Source of the DNA: Pterois miles
Lineage: Eukaryota; Chordata; Actinopteri; Perciformes; Scorpaenidae
Direction of reading: 5' to 3'
Assembly: GCA_947000775.1 (NCBI GenBank)
Contig: CAMQGK010000299.1
Coordinates: 20,776,001 to 20,840,000, forward strand
DNA: 64,000 bases
Shown: positions 15,001 through 27,576 of the stretch, piece by piece
Layout of the letters: every line of letters begins with the position of its first letter
Numbering within the stretch: the first letter of the stretch is position 1
Program-made: the position numbers and the translations under genes
Notes under the pieces: generated by a model
Seen by the model: only the letters and a program-made list of their open reading frames with translations
Databases searched by the model: none
What the model was told of the DNA's origin: nothing

Positions 15001-18000
15001 TCGTATTATACCATGTAGAATAATTCTATGGTTAAAAAAAGTCATTTCGTGAAATGTTGGAACATTTTACAAAAAAAAAACGTCATAGTATAGTATGTCG
15101 AAATTTTTCGACGAAAACCTCAAATTTTCTGGATGTCGAAAAAAATCATGAAAACGGTCGTATTATAGCATGTAGAATAATTCTATGGTTAAAAAAAGTA
15201 CTTTCGTGAAATGTTAGAAAAATTTACAAAAACAAACGTCATAGTATAGTATGTTGAAATTTTTCTATGAAAACGTCAAATTTTCTGGATGTCGAAAAAA
15301 ATCATGAAAACGGTCTTATTATAGCATGTAGAATGATTCTATGGTGAAAAAAAGTCATTTCGTGAAATGTTGGAAAGTTTTACAAAAAAAACGCCATAGT
15401 ATAGTATGTCGAAATTTTTCGCCGAAAACGTCATATTTTCTGGATGTCGAAAAATATCATGAAAACGGTCGTATTATAGCATGTAGAATAATTCTATGGT
15501 GAAAAAAAGTACTTTCGTGAAATGTTGGAAAAATTTACAAAAACAAACGTCATAGTATAGTATGTCGAAATTTTTCGATGAAAACGTCAAATTTTCTGGA
15601 TGTTGAAAAAAATCATGAAAACGGTCTTATTATAGCATGTAGAATGATTCTATGGTAAAAAAAAAAGTCATTTTGTGAAATGGAAAATTTTACAAAAAAA
15701 ACGCCATAGTATAGTATGTCGATATTTTTCGACGAAAACGGCAAATTTTCTGGATGTCGAAAAAAATCATGAAAACGGTCGTATTATAGCATGTAGAATG
15801 ACTCTATGGTTTAAAAAAGTCATTACGTGAAATGTTGGTAAATTTTCCAAAAAAAAAAAAGAAACGGCATAGTATAGTATGTCGAAATTTTTCGAGACAA
15901 ATGTCAAATTTTTTTGTATGTCGAAAAAAATCAGGAAAACAGCCTTATTATAGCATGTTGAATGATTCTATCATGAAAAAAAGTCATTTCGTGAAATGGA
16001 AAATTTTACAAAAAAACGCCATAGTATAGTATGTCGAAATTTTTCGACAAAAACGGCAAATTTTCTGGATGTTGAAAAAAATCATGAAAACGGTCGTATT
16101 ACAGCATGTAGAATAATTCTATGGTGAAAAAAGTGATCTTGTGAAATGTTGGAAAATTTTATGAAAAAAACATCATAGTATTGTATGTCGAAATTTTTCG
16201 ACAAAAACGTCAAGTTTTTTTATATGTCGAAAAACATCATGAAAACGGCCTTATTATAGCATTTTGAATGATTCTATGGTGAAAAAAAGTCATTTCATGA
16301 AATGGAAAATTTTACAAAAAAACGTCATAGTATAGTATGTCGAAATTTTTCGACGAAAACGGCAAATTTTCTGGATGTCAAAAAAAATCATGAAAACGGT
16401 CGTATTACAGCATGTTGAATGATTTTATGGTGAAAAAAAGTCATTTCGTGAAATGTTGGAAAATTTTACAAAAAAACGGCATAGTATAGTATGTCGAAAT
16501 TTTTCGCCGAAAACGTCATATTTTCTGGATGTCGAAAAATATCATGAAAACGGTCGTATTATAGCATGTAGAATAATTCTATGGTGAAAAAAAGTACTTT
16601 CGTGAAATGTTGGAAAAATTTACAAAAACAAACGTCATAGTATAGTATGTCGAAATTTTTCGATGAAAACGTCAAATTTTCTGGATGTTGAAAAAAATCA
16701 TGAAAACGGTCTTATTATAGCATGTAGAATGATTCTATGGTAAAAAAAAAAGTCATTTTGTGAAATGGAAAATTTTACAAAAAAAACGCCATAGTATAGT
16801 ATGTCGATATTTTTCGACGAAAACGGCAAATTGTCTGGATGTCGAAAAAAATCATGAAAACGGTCGTATTATAGCATGTAGAATGACTCTATGGTTTAAA
16901 AAAGTCATTACGTGAAATGTTGGTAAATTTTCCAAAAAAAAAAAAAGAAACGGCATAGTATAGTATGTCGAAATTTTTCGAGACAAATGTCAAATTTTTT
17001 TGTATGTCGAAAAAAATCAGGAAAACAGCCTTATTATAGCATGTTGAATGATTCTATCATGAAAAAAAGTCATTTCGTGAAATGGAAAATTTTACAAAAA
17101 AACGCCATAGTATAGTATGTCGAAATTTTTCGACAAAAACGGCAAATTTTCTGGATGTTGAAAAAAATCATGAAAACGGTCGTATTACAGCATGTAGAAT
17201 AATTCTATGGTGAAAAAAGTGATCTTGTGAAATGTTGGAAAATTTTATAAAAAAAACATCATAGTAGTATGTCGAAATTTTTCGACAAAAACGTCAAATT
17301 TTTTTATATGTCGAAAAACATCATGAAAACGGCCTTATTATAGCATTTTGAATGATTCTATGGTGAAAAAAAGTCATTTCATGAAATGGAAAATTTTACA
17401 AAAAAACGTCATAGTATAGTATGTCGAAATTTTTCGACGAAAACGGCAAATTTTCTGGATGTCAAAAAAAATCATGAAAACGGTCGTATTACAGCATGTT
17501 GAATGATTTTATGGTGAAAAAAAGTCATTTCGTGAAATGTTGGAAAATTTTACAAAAAAACGCCATAGTATAGTATGTCGAAATTTTTCGCCGAAAACGT
17601 CAAATTTTCTGGATGTCGAAAAAAATCATGAAAACGGTGGTATTATAGCATGTAGAATAATTCTATGGTTAAAAAAAGTCATTTCGTGAAATGTTGGAAT
17701 ATTTTACAAAAAAAACGCCATAGTATAGTATGTCGATATTTTTCGACGAAAACGGCAAATTTTCTGGATGTCGAAAAAAATCATGAAAACGGTCGTATTA
17801 TAGCATGTAGAATGACTCTATGGTTTAAAAAAGTCATTACGTGAAATGTTGGAAAATTTTCCAAAAAAAAAAAAAAACGGCATAGTATAATATGTCGAAA
17901 TTTTTCGAGAAAAATGTCAAATTTTTTTGTATGTCGAAAAAAATCAGGAAAACAGCCTTATTATAGCGTGTAGAATGATTCTATGGTGAAAAAAAGTCAT

Positions 18001-21000
18001 TTCGTGAAATGTTGGAAAGTTTTACAAAAAAAACGCCATAGTATAGTATGTCGAAATTTTTCGCCGAAAACGTCAAATTTTCTGGATGTCGAAAAAAATC
18101 ATGAAAACGGTCGTATTATAGCATGTCGAATAATTCTATGGTTAAAAAAAGTCATTTCGTGAAATGTTGGAACATTTTACAAAAAAAAAACGTCATAGTA
18201 TAGTATGTTGAAATTTTTCGACGAAAACCTCAAATTTTCTGGATGTCGAAAAAAATCATGAAAACGGTCGTATTATAGCATGTAGAATAATGCTATGGTT
18301 AAAAAAAGTACTTTCGTGAAATGTTAGAAAAATTTACAAAAACAAACGTCATAGTATAGTATGTTGAAATTTTTCTATGAAAACGTCAAATTTTCTGGAT
18401 GTTGAAAAAAATCATGAAAACGGTCTTATTATAGCATGTAGAATGATTTTATGGTGAAAAATAGTCATTTCGTGAAATGTTGGAAAAGTTTCTAAAAAAA
18501 ATATCGTAGTATAGTATGTCGAAATTTTTCGACAAAAACGTCAAATTTTTTTGTATGTCGAAAAAAATCATGAAAACGGCCTTATTATAGCATGTTGAAT
18601 GATTTTATGGTGAAAAAAAGTCATTTCGTGAAATGGAAAATTTTACAAAAAAACGCCATAGTATAGTATGTCGAAATTTTTCGACAAAAACGTCAAATTT
18701 TCTGGATGTCGAAAAAAATCATGAAAACGGTCGTATTATAGCATGTAGAATAATTCTATGGTTAAAAAAAGTCATTTCGTGAAATGTTGGAAAGTTTTAC
18801 AAAAAAAACGCCATAGTATAGTATGTCGAAATTTTTCGCCGAAAACGTCAAATTTTCTGGATGTCGAAAAAAATCATGAAAACGGTCGTATTATAGCGTG
18901 TAGAATGATTCTATGGTGAAAAAAAGTCATTTCATGAAATGGAAAATTTTCCAAAAAAAAAAAAAAAACGGCATAGTATAGTATGTCGAAATTTTTCGCT
19001 GAAAACGTCAAATTTTCTGGATGTCGAAAAAAATCATGAAAACGGTCGTATTATAGCATGTAGAATAATTCTATGGTTAAAAAAAGTCATTTCGTGAAAT
19101 GTTGGAAAGTTTTACAAAAAAAAAAAACGTCATAGTATAGTATGTCGAAATTTTTCGACGAAAACGTCAAATTTTCTGGATGTCGAAAAAAATCATGAAA
19201 ACGGTCGTATTATAGCATGTAGAATAATTCTATGGTTAAAAAAAGTACTTTCGTGAAATGTTAGAAAAATTTACAAAAACAAACGTCATAGTATAGTATG
19301 TCGAAATTTTTCTATGAAAACGTCAAATTTTCTGGATGTTGAAAAAAATCATGAAAACGGTCTTATTATAGCATGTAGAATGATTCTATGGTGAAAAAAA
19401 AGTCATTTTGTGAAATGGAAAATTTTACAAAAAAAACGCCATAGTACAGTATGTCGAAATTTTTCGACGAAAACAGCAAATTTTCTGGATGTCGAAAAAA
19501 ATCATGAAAACGGTCGTATTATAGCATGTAGAATGATTCTATGGTGAAAAATAGTCATTTCGTGAAATATTGGAAAATTTTCAAAAAAAAAAAAACGCCA
19601 TAGTATAGTATGTCGAAATTTTTCGACGAAAACGGCAAATTTTCTGGATGTCGAAAAAAATCATGAAAACGGTCGTATTACAGCATGTAGAATAATTCTA
19701 TGGTGAAAAAAGTGATCTTGTGAAATGTTGGAAAAGTTTCTAAAAAAAATATCGTAGTATAGTATGTCGAAATTTTTCGACAAAAACATCAAATTTTTTT
19801 GTATGTCGAAAAAAATCATGAAAACGGTCGTATTATAGCATGTAGAATAATTCTATGGTTAAAAAAAGTCATTTCGTGAAATGTTGGAACATTTTACAAA
19901 AAAAACGCCATAGTATAGTATGTCGATATTTTTCGACGAAAACGGCAAATTTTCTGGATGTCGAAAAAAATCATGAAAACGGTCGTATTATAGCATGTAG
20001 AATGACTCTATGGTTTAAAAAAGTCATTACGTGAAATGTTGGAAAATTTTCCAAAAAAAAAAAACGGCATAGTATAGTATGTCGAAATTTTTCGAGAAAA
20101 ATGTCAAATTTTTTTGTATGTCGAAAAAAATCAGGAAAACAGCCTTATTATAGCATGTTGAATGATTCTATGGTGAAAAAAAGTCATTTCATGAAATGGA
20201 AAATTTTACAAAAAACGCCATAGTATAGTATGTCGAAATTTTTCGACGAAAACGGCAAATTTTCTGGATGTCGAAAAAAATCATGAAAACGGTCGTATTA
20301 TAGCGTGTAGAATGATTCTATGGTGAAAAAAAGTCGTTTCATGAAATGGAAAATTTTACAAAAAAAAAAAAAAAAGGTATAGTATAGTATGTCGAAATTT
20401 TTCGCCGAAAACGTCAAATTTTCTGGATGTCGAAAAAAATCATGAAAACGGTCGTATTATAGCATGTAGAATAATTCTATGGTTAAAAAAGTGATCTTGT
20501 GAAATGTTGGAAAATTTTATAAAAAAAACATCATACTATAGTATGTCGATATTTTTCGACGAAAACGGCAAATTTTCTGGATGTCGAAAAAAATCATGAA
20601 AACAGTCGTATTATAGCATGTAGAATGATTCTATGGTAAAAAAAAGTCATTTCGTGAAATGGAAAATTTTACAAAAAAACGCAATAGTATAGTATGTCGG
20701 AATTTTTTGCCGAAAACATCAAATTTCCTGGATGTCGAAAAAAATCATGAAAACGGTCGTATTACAGCATGTAGAATAATTCTATGGTGAAAAAAAGTAC
20801 TTTCGTGAAATGTTGGAAAATTTTATAAAAAAAAAGTCATAGTATAGTATGTCAAAATTTTTCAATGAAAACGTCAAATTTTCTGGATGTTGAAAAAAAT
20901 CATGAAAACGGTCGTATTATAGCATGCAGATTGATTCTATAGTGAAAAAAAAAGTCATTAAGTGAAATGTTGGAAAATTTTACCAAAAAACATCATACTA

Positions 21001-21149
21001 TAGTATGTCGAAATTTTTCGCCGAAAACGTCAAATTTTCTGGATGTCAAAGAAAATCATGAAAACGGTCGTATTATACCGTGTAGAATGACTCTATGGTT
21101 TAAAAAAGTCATTTTGGGAAATGTTGGAAAATTTTCAAAAAAAAAAAAC
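1..21149 (+). repeat. Satellite array 1: ~141-157 bp monomers, four-part higher-order unit
   Basis: This is a continuous tandem array, probably extending beyond the window start. Successive 'tatggt' landmarks fall at 1, 152, 293, 450, 605, 756, 911 and 1067, giving monomers of 141-157 bp; about 140 monomers are estimated from length, not counted. Each monomer splits into four ~35-42 bp sub-blocks: one starting GTCATTTCGTGAAATG, one starting GCCATAGTATAGTATGTCGA, one starting GGCAAATTTTCTGGATGTCG, and one starting GGTCGTATTATAGCATGT. Each sub-block ends in an A-run. Monomer types differ in sub-block 1 ('atggaaaattttac' versus 'atgttggaaaattttcc'), in A-tract length (about 6-20) and at CpG sites. 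The + strand is strongly A-rich. The short open frames found here repeat the same peptide because the DNA repeats, so I call no gene. By position the array lies in a grid1 intron. Confidence 0.95.
678..694 (+). other. CENP-B-box-like 17-mer (representative copy)
   Basis: The sequence is TTTCGACGAAAACGGCA. Compared with the mammalian CENP-B box nTTCGnnnnAnnCGGGn, it matches eight of the nine essential bases; only the last G of CGGG is C. The same 17-mer recurs in many array-1 monomers, for example near 1144-1160, 2148-2164, 12548-12564 and 17742-17758. Variants ending CGTC or CGGT are also common. The resemblance is seen directly. Binding by a fish CENP-B-like protein is not shown. Confidence 0.4.
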
Positions 21150-24100
21150 GCCATAGTATAGTATGTCGAAAAATGTCACAGTATAGCATGTTGAAGAATG
21201 TCAAAGTATAGCATGTCAAAAAAAATTGTAAAAAACTAGTAGTATAGCATTTCGAAAAGTCATAGGATAGCATGTTGAAAAATGGTAAAATAAGGACATA
21301 GTATAGCATGTCGAACAAAATTGTAAAAAAGTCATAATATAGCATGTTGAAAAGATTGTAAAAAAGTCAGTATAGCATGTCGAAAAGATTGTAAAAAAGT
21401 CAGTATAGTATGTCGAAAAAATTGTAAAAAAGTCAGTACAGTATGTCGAAAAAATTGTAAAAAAGTCAATATAGCATGTCGAAAAAAGTCATAGTACAGC
21501 ATGTCGAAAAAAATTGTAAAAAAGTCATAGTACAGCATGTCGAAAAATGTCATAGTATAGCATGTCGAAAAATGTCATAGTATAGCATGTCGAAAAAATT
21601 GTAAAAAAGTCATAGTACAGCATGTCGAAAAAAATTGTGAAAAAGTCATAGTACAGCATGTCGAAAAATGTCATAGTATAGCATGTCGAAAAAAATTGTA
21701 AAAAAGTCATAGTATAGCATGTAGAAAAACGTCATAGTATAGCATGTCGAAAAAATTGTAAAAAAGTCATACTACAGCATGTCGAAAAATGTCATAGTAC
21801 TGCATGTCGAAAAATGTCATAGTATAGCGTGTCGAAAAACTTCATAGTATAGTATGTCGAACAAAGTCATAGTATAGTATGCCCAAAAAATTTGTAAAAA
21901 AGTCATAGTATAGCATGGCGAAAACCGTCATAGTAGAGCATGTTGAAAAAATTGTAAAAAAGTCATAGTATAGCATGTCCAAAAAAGTCATAGTATAGTA
22001 TGTCGAAAAAAATTGTAAAAAAGTCATAGTATAGCATGTCGAAAAACGTCATAGTATAGCATGTCGAAAAAATTGTAAAAAAGTCAGTATAGTATGTCGA
22101 AAAAATTGTAAAAAAGTCAATATAGCATTTCAAAAAGTCATAGTATAGCATGTCGAAAAAATTGTGAAAAAGTCATAGTATAGCATGTTGAAAAAAATTG
22201 TAAAGAAGTCATACTACAGCATGTCGAAAAATGTCATAGTATAGCATGTCAAAAAATGTCATAGTATACTATGTCGAAAAAAATTGTAAAAAAGTCATAG
22301 TATAGCATGTCGAAAAACGTCATAGTATAGCATGTCGAAAAACGTAATAGTATAGCATGTCGAACAAAATTGTAAAAAAGTCATAGTATAGCATGTCGAA
22401 AAACGTCATAGTATAGCATGTCGAAAAACGTCATAGTATAGCATGTCGAAAAATGTCATAGTATAGCAGTTCTAAAAAACTTGCAAAAAAGTCATTGTAT
22501 AGCATGTCGAAAAAAGTTGCAAAAAAGTCATAGTATAGCATGTCGAAAAATGTCATAGTATAGTATGTCGAAAAAAATTGTAAAAAAGTCATAGTATAGC
22601 ATGTCGAAAAACGTCATAGTATAGCATGTTGAAAAAATTGTAAAAAACTCAGTATAGCATGTCGAAAAAAGTGTAAAAAAGTCATATAGCATGTCGAAAA
22701 AAGTCATAGTATAGCATGTCGATAACTGTCATAGTATAGTATGTCAAAAAAAGTCATAGTATAGCGTGTCGAAAAAATTCATAGTATAGTATGTCGAAAA
22801 AATTGTAAAAAAGTCAGGATAGCATGTCGAAAAATGTCATAGTATAGCATGTTGAAAAAATTGTAAAAAAGTCAGTATAGCATGTCGAAAAATTTCATAG
22901 TATAGTATGTCGAAAAAAAATTGTGAAAAAGTCATAGTATTGCATGTCGGAAAACGTCAGTATAGTATGTCGAAAACCGTCATAGTATAGTATGTCGAAA
23001 AAAATTGTGAAAAAGTCATAGTATTGCATGTCGAAAAACGTTATAGTATAGTATGTCGAAAAAATTGTAAAAAAGTCATAGTATAGCATGTCGAAAAAAG
23101 TCATAGTATAGCATGTCGAAAAAATTGTAAAAAAGTCATAGTATAGCATGTCGAAAAAAGTCATAGTATAGCATGTCGAAAAAAATTGTAAAAAGTTATA
23201 GTATAGCATGTCGAAAAAATTGTAAAAAGTTATAGTATAGCATGTCGAAAAAAATTGTAAAAAGTTATAGTATAGCATGTCGAAAAAATTGTAAAAAGTT
23301 ATAGTATAGCATGTCGAAAAAAATTGTAAAAAGTTATAGTATAGCATGTCGAAAAAATTGTAAAAAGTTATAGTATAGCATGTCCAAAAAAATTGTAAAA
23401 AGTTATAGTATAGCATGTCGAAAAAATTGTAAAAAAAGTCATAGTATAGCATGTCGAAAAACGTCATAGTACAGATTGTCGGAAAACGTCATAGTATAGC
23501 ATGTCGGAAAACGTCATAGTATAGCATGTCGAAAAACGTCATAGTATAGTATGTCAAAAAAGTCATAGTATAGCATCTCGAAAAACGTCACAGTATAGTA
23601 TGTCGAGAAAAATTGTAAAAAAGTCAATATAGCATGTCGAAAAAAGTCATAGTATAGCATGTCGATAACTGTCATAGTATAGTATGTTGAAAAAATTGTA
23701 AAAAAGTCAGTATAGCATGTCGAAAAATGTCATAGTATAGTATGTCGAAAAAAATTGTGAAAAAGTCATAGTATTGCATGTCGAAAAACGTCATAGTATA
23801 GTATGTCGAAAAATGTCATAGTACAGCATGTCGAAAAACGTCATAGTATATGTCGAAAAAGGTCATCGTACAGCATGTCGAAAAAATTGTAAAAAAGTCA
23901 TAGTATAGCATGTCGAAAAACGTCATAGAATAGCATGTCGAAAAACGTAATAGTACAGCATGTCGAAAAAATTGTAAAAAAGTCATAGTATAGCATGTCG
24001 AAAAAAGTCATATTATAGTATGTTGAAAAACGTCATAGTATAGCATGTCGAAAAAATTGTAAAAAAGTCATAGTATAGCATGTCGAAAAATGTCATCGAA

Positions 24101-27100
24101 TAGCATGTCGAAAAAATTGTAAAAAAGTCATATAGCATGTCGAAAAACATCATAGTATAGCATGTCGAAAAAAGTCATAGTATAGCATGTCGAAAAAAGT
24201 CATAGTATGGCATGTCGAAAAAATTGTAAAAGTCAGTATAGCATGTCGAAAAAAGTCATAGTATAGCATGTCGAAAAATGTCATAGTATAGCATGTCGAA
24301 AAAAGTCATAGTATAGCATGTCGAAAAAAGTCATAGTATAGCATGTTGAAAAAAGTCATAGTATAGCATGTCGAAAAAAGTCATAGTATGGCATGTCGAA
24401 AAAATTGTAAAAGTCAGTATAGCATGTCGAAAGAAATTGTAAAAAAGTTATAGTATAGCATGTCGAAAAAATTGTAAAAAAGTCATAGTATAGCATGTCC
24501 AAAAAAATTGTAAAAAGTTATAGTATAGCATGTCAAAAAAATTGTAAAAAGTCATAGTATAGCATGTCGAAAAACGTCATAGTACAGATTGTCGGAAAAC
24601 GTCATAGTATAGCATGTCGGAAAACGTCATAGTATAGCATGTCGAAAAACGTCATAGTACAGATTGTCGGAAAACGTCATAGTATAGCATGTCGGAAAAC
24701 GTCATAGTATAGTATGACGAAAAATGTCAAAGTATAGCATGTGGAAAAAAGTCATAGTATAGTATGTCGAGAAAAATTGTAAAAAAGTCATAGTATAGTA
24801 TGTCGAAAAACGTCATAGTATAGTATGTCAAAAACGTCATAGTATAGCATGTCGAAAAACGTCATAGTATAGTATGTCGAGAAAAATTGTAAAAAAGTCA
24901 TAGTATAGCATGTCGAAAACATTGTAAAAAAAAATCATAGTATAGCATGTCGAAAAAAGTCATAGTATAGCATGTCGAAAAAATTGTAAAAAACTCAGTA
25001 TAGCATGTCGAAAAAATTGTAAAAAAAGTCATATAGCATGACGAAAAATGTCAAAGTATAGCATGTGGAAAAAAGTCATAGTATAGCATGTCGAACAAAA
25101 TTGTAAAAAAGTCATAGTATAGCATGACGAAAAATGTCAAAGTATAGCATGTGGAAAAAAGTCATAGTATAGTATGTCGAAAAACGTCATAGTATAGCAT
25201 GTCGAAAAAATTGTAAAAAAATCTTAGTACAGCATGTCGAAAAATGTCACAGTACAGCATGTCGAAAAAAATTGTAAAAGTCACAGTATAGCATGTCAAA
25301 AAAACGTCATAATATAGCATGTCGAAAAATGTCATAGTATAGTATGTCCAAATTTTTTTAAAAAAAGTCATAGTATAGTATGTCTAAAAATGTCACAGTA
25401 CAGCATGTCGAAAAAAATTGTAAAAAAGTCATAGTATAGCATGTCGAAAAAAGTCATAGTATAGCATGTCGAAAAATGTCATAGTATAGTATGTCCAAAT
25501 TTTTTTTAAAAAAGTCATAGTATAGCATGTCGAAAAAAGTCATAGTATAGTATGTCCAAATTTTTTTTAAAAAAGTCATAGTATAGCATGTCGAAAAAAG
25601 TCATAGTATAGTATGTCGAAAAAATTGTACAAAAGTCATAGTATAGCATGTCGAAAAAAGTCATAGTATAGTATGTCCAAATTTTTTTTAAAAAAGTCAT
25701 AGTATAGCATGTCGAAAAAAGTCATAGTATAGTATGTCGAAAAAATTGTAAAAAAGTCATAGTATAGTATGTCGAAAAAAGTCATAGTATAGTATGTCCA
25801 AATTTTTTTTTAAAAAGTCATAGTATAGCATGTCGAAAAAAGTCATAGTATAGTATGTCGAAAAAATTGTAAAAAAGTCATAGTATAGCATGTCGAAAAA
25901 TGTCATCGGATAGCATGTCGAAAAAAATTGTAAAAAAGTCATATGGCATGTCGAAAAACATCATAGTATAGCATGTCGAAAAAAGTCATAGTATAGCATG
26001 TCGAAAAAAGTCATAGTATGGCATGTCGAAAAAATTGTAAAAGTCAGTATAGCATGTCGAAAAAAGTCATAGTATAGCATGTCGAAAAAAGTCATAGTAT
26101 AGCATGTCGAAAAAAGTCATAGTATAGCATGTCGAAAAAAGTCATAGTATAGCATGTCGAAAAAAGTCATAGTATAGCATGTCGAAAAATGTCATAGTAT
26201 GGCATGTCGAAAAAATTGTAAAAAAGTCATAGTATAGCATGTCCAAAAAAATTGTAAAAAGTTATAGTATAGCATGTCGAAAAAATTGTAAAAAGTCATA
26301 GTATAGCATGTCGAAAAACGTCATAGTACAGATTGTCGGAAAACGTCATAGTATAGCATGTCGGAAAACGTCATAGTATAGCATGTCGGAAAACGTCATA
26401 GTATAGCATGTCGGAAAACGTCATAGTATAGCATGTCGAAAAACGTCATAGTATAGTATGTCGAGAAAAATTGTAAAAAAGTCATAGTATAGTATGTCGA
26501 AAAACGTCATAGTATAGCATGTCGAAAACATTGTAAAAAAAAATCATAGTATAGCATGTCGAAAAAAGTCATAGTATAGCATGTCGAAAAAATTGTAAAA
26601 AACTCAGTATAGCATGTCGAAAAAATTGTAAAAAAGTCATATAGCATGACGAAAAATGTCAAAGTATAGCATGTGGAAAAAAGTCATAGTATAGCATGTC
26701 GAACAAAATTGTAAAAAAGTCATAGTATAGCATGACGAAAAATGTCAAAGTATAGCATGTGGAAAAAAGTCATAGTATAGTATGTCGAAAAACGTCATAG
26801 TATAGCATGTCGAAAAAATTGTAAAAAAATCTTAGTACAGCATGTCGAAAAATGTCACAGTACAGCATGTCGAAAAAAATTGTAAAAGTCACAGTATAGC
26901 ATGTCAAAAAAACGTCATAATATAGCATGTCGAAAAATGTCATAGTATAGTATGTCCAAATTTTTTTTTAAAAAGTCATAGTATAGTATGTCTAAAAATG
27001 TCACAGTACAGCATGTCGAAAAAAATTGTAAAAAAGTCATAGTATAGCATGTCGAAAAAAGTCATAGTATAGTATGTCCAAATTTTTTTTAAAAAAGTCA

Positions 27101-27232
27101 TAGTATAGCATGTCGAAAAAAGTCATAGTATAGTATGTCGAAAAAATTGTAAAAAAGTCATAGTATAGCATGTCGAAAATAATTGTAAAAAAGTCATAAT
27201 ATAGCATGTTGAAAAACGTCATAGTATAGCAT
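21150..27232 (+). repeat. Satellite array 2: 24-bp and ~35-bp units related to array 1
   Basis: This tandem array mixes two units that share the core GTCATAGTATAGCATGTCGA. One is about 24 bp (core plus A-run). The other is about 35 bp (core plus A-run, then ATTGTAAAAAA). They often alternate as a ~59-bp dimer. Between about 23190 and 23430 the 35-bp form runs nearly uniformly for about seven units. Blocks are duplicated: the stretch with 'catgacgaaaaatgtcaaag' near 25031 recurs near 26639 (offset 1608 bp). A block near 24090 resembles one near 25905. Reverse-strand open frames, such as one of 190 codons at 22895-23467, are only repeat translation. Confidence 0.95.
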
Positions 27233-27405
27233 GACATTTTGACATTATACTATGATTTTTGTACATTTTTTTCCGATATACTATGACTTTTAGGACTTTT
27301 TCGACATAATATACTGTAACTTCTTGACATACTATAATACATCTATGTCGACGTACCATTGTATGACTTTAAATGACTTTTTCGACATTCCTTACTATGA
27401 CTTGT
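27233..27405 (-). repeat. Inverted, degenerate edge of satellite array 2
   Basis: Immediately after the last + strand core the sequence switches to reverse-complement motifs such as 'actatgacttttaggac', 'actttttcgacataatatac' and 'actatgacttgtag'. Read on the minus strand these are degenerate GTCATAGTATA...GTCGAAAAA units. The array therefore ends in a fold-back, with the turn at about 27231-27246. Confidence 0.8.
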
Positions 27406-27576
27406 AGTGAGTTACTGGAACAGTACCGTACTCGCGTGGGAGGAGGCAGTCTGGATGGAAATCTAAATGTCAATGCCTTGGTCACATTTTGAAGTCTCCC
27501 CTGTTGTCTTAAAGTCAGAAATATGGAGGAATGGTCTCTCTGACTCACCTGTCTGCGTCCTCTTTTTCCTCTTCAG
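27406..27576 (+). other. grid1 intron end and splice acceptor of the penultimate exon
   Basis: This is the unique sequence between the satellite edge and the exon. It ends in a pyrimidine-rich tract (gtcctctttttcctcttcag) with the AG at 27575-27576, a good teleost acceptor. Nothing else is recognised. Confidence 0.7.

Noticed and set aside
22895..23467. 190-codon minus-strand frame in array 2
   Set aside because: It is a run of the 35-bp unit whose minus strand lacks stops. The peptide is only the repeat.
21150..27232. CRISPR-like regular array
   Set aside because: There are no unique spacers. The units abut and vary like a eukaryotic satellite, and the window is vertebrate.
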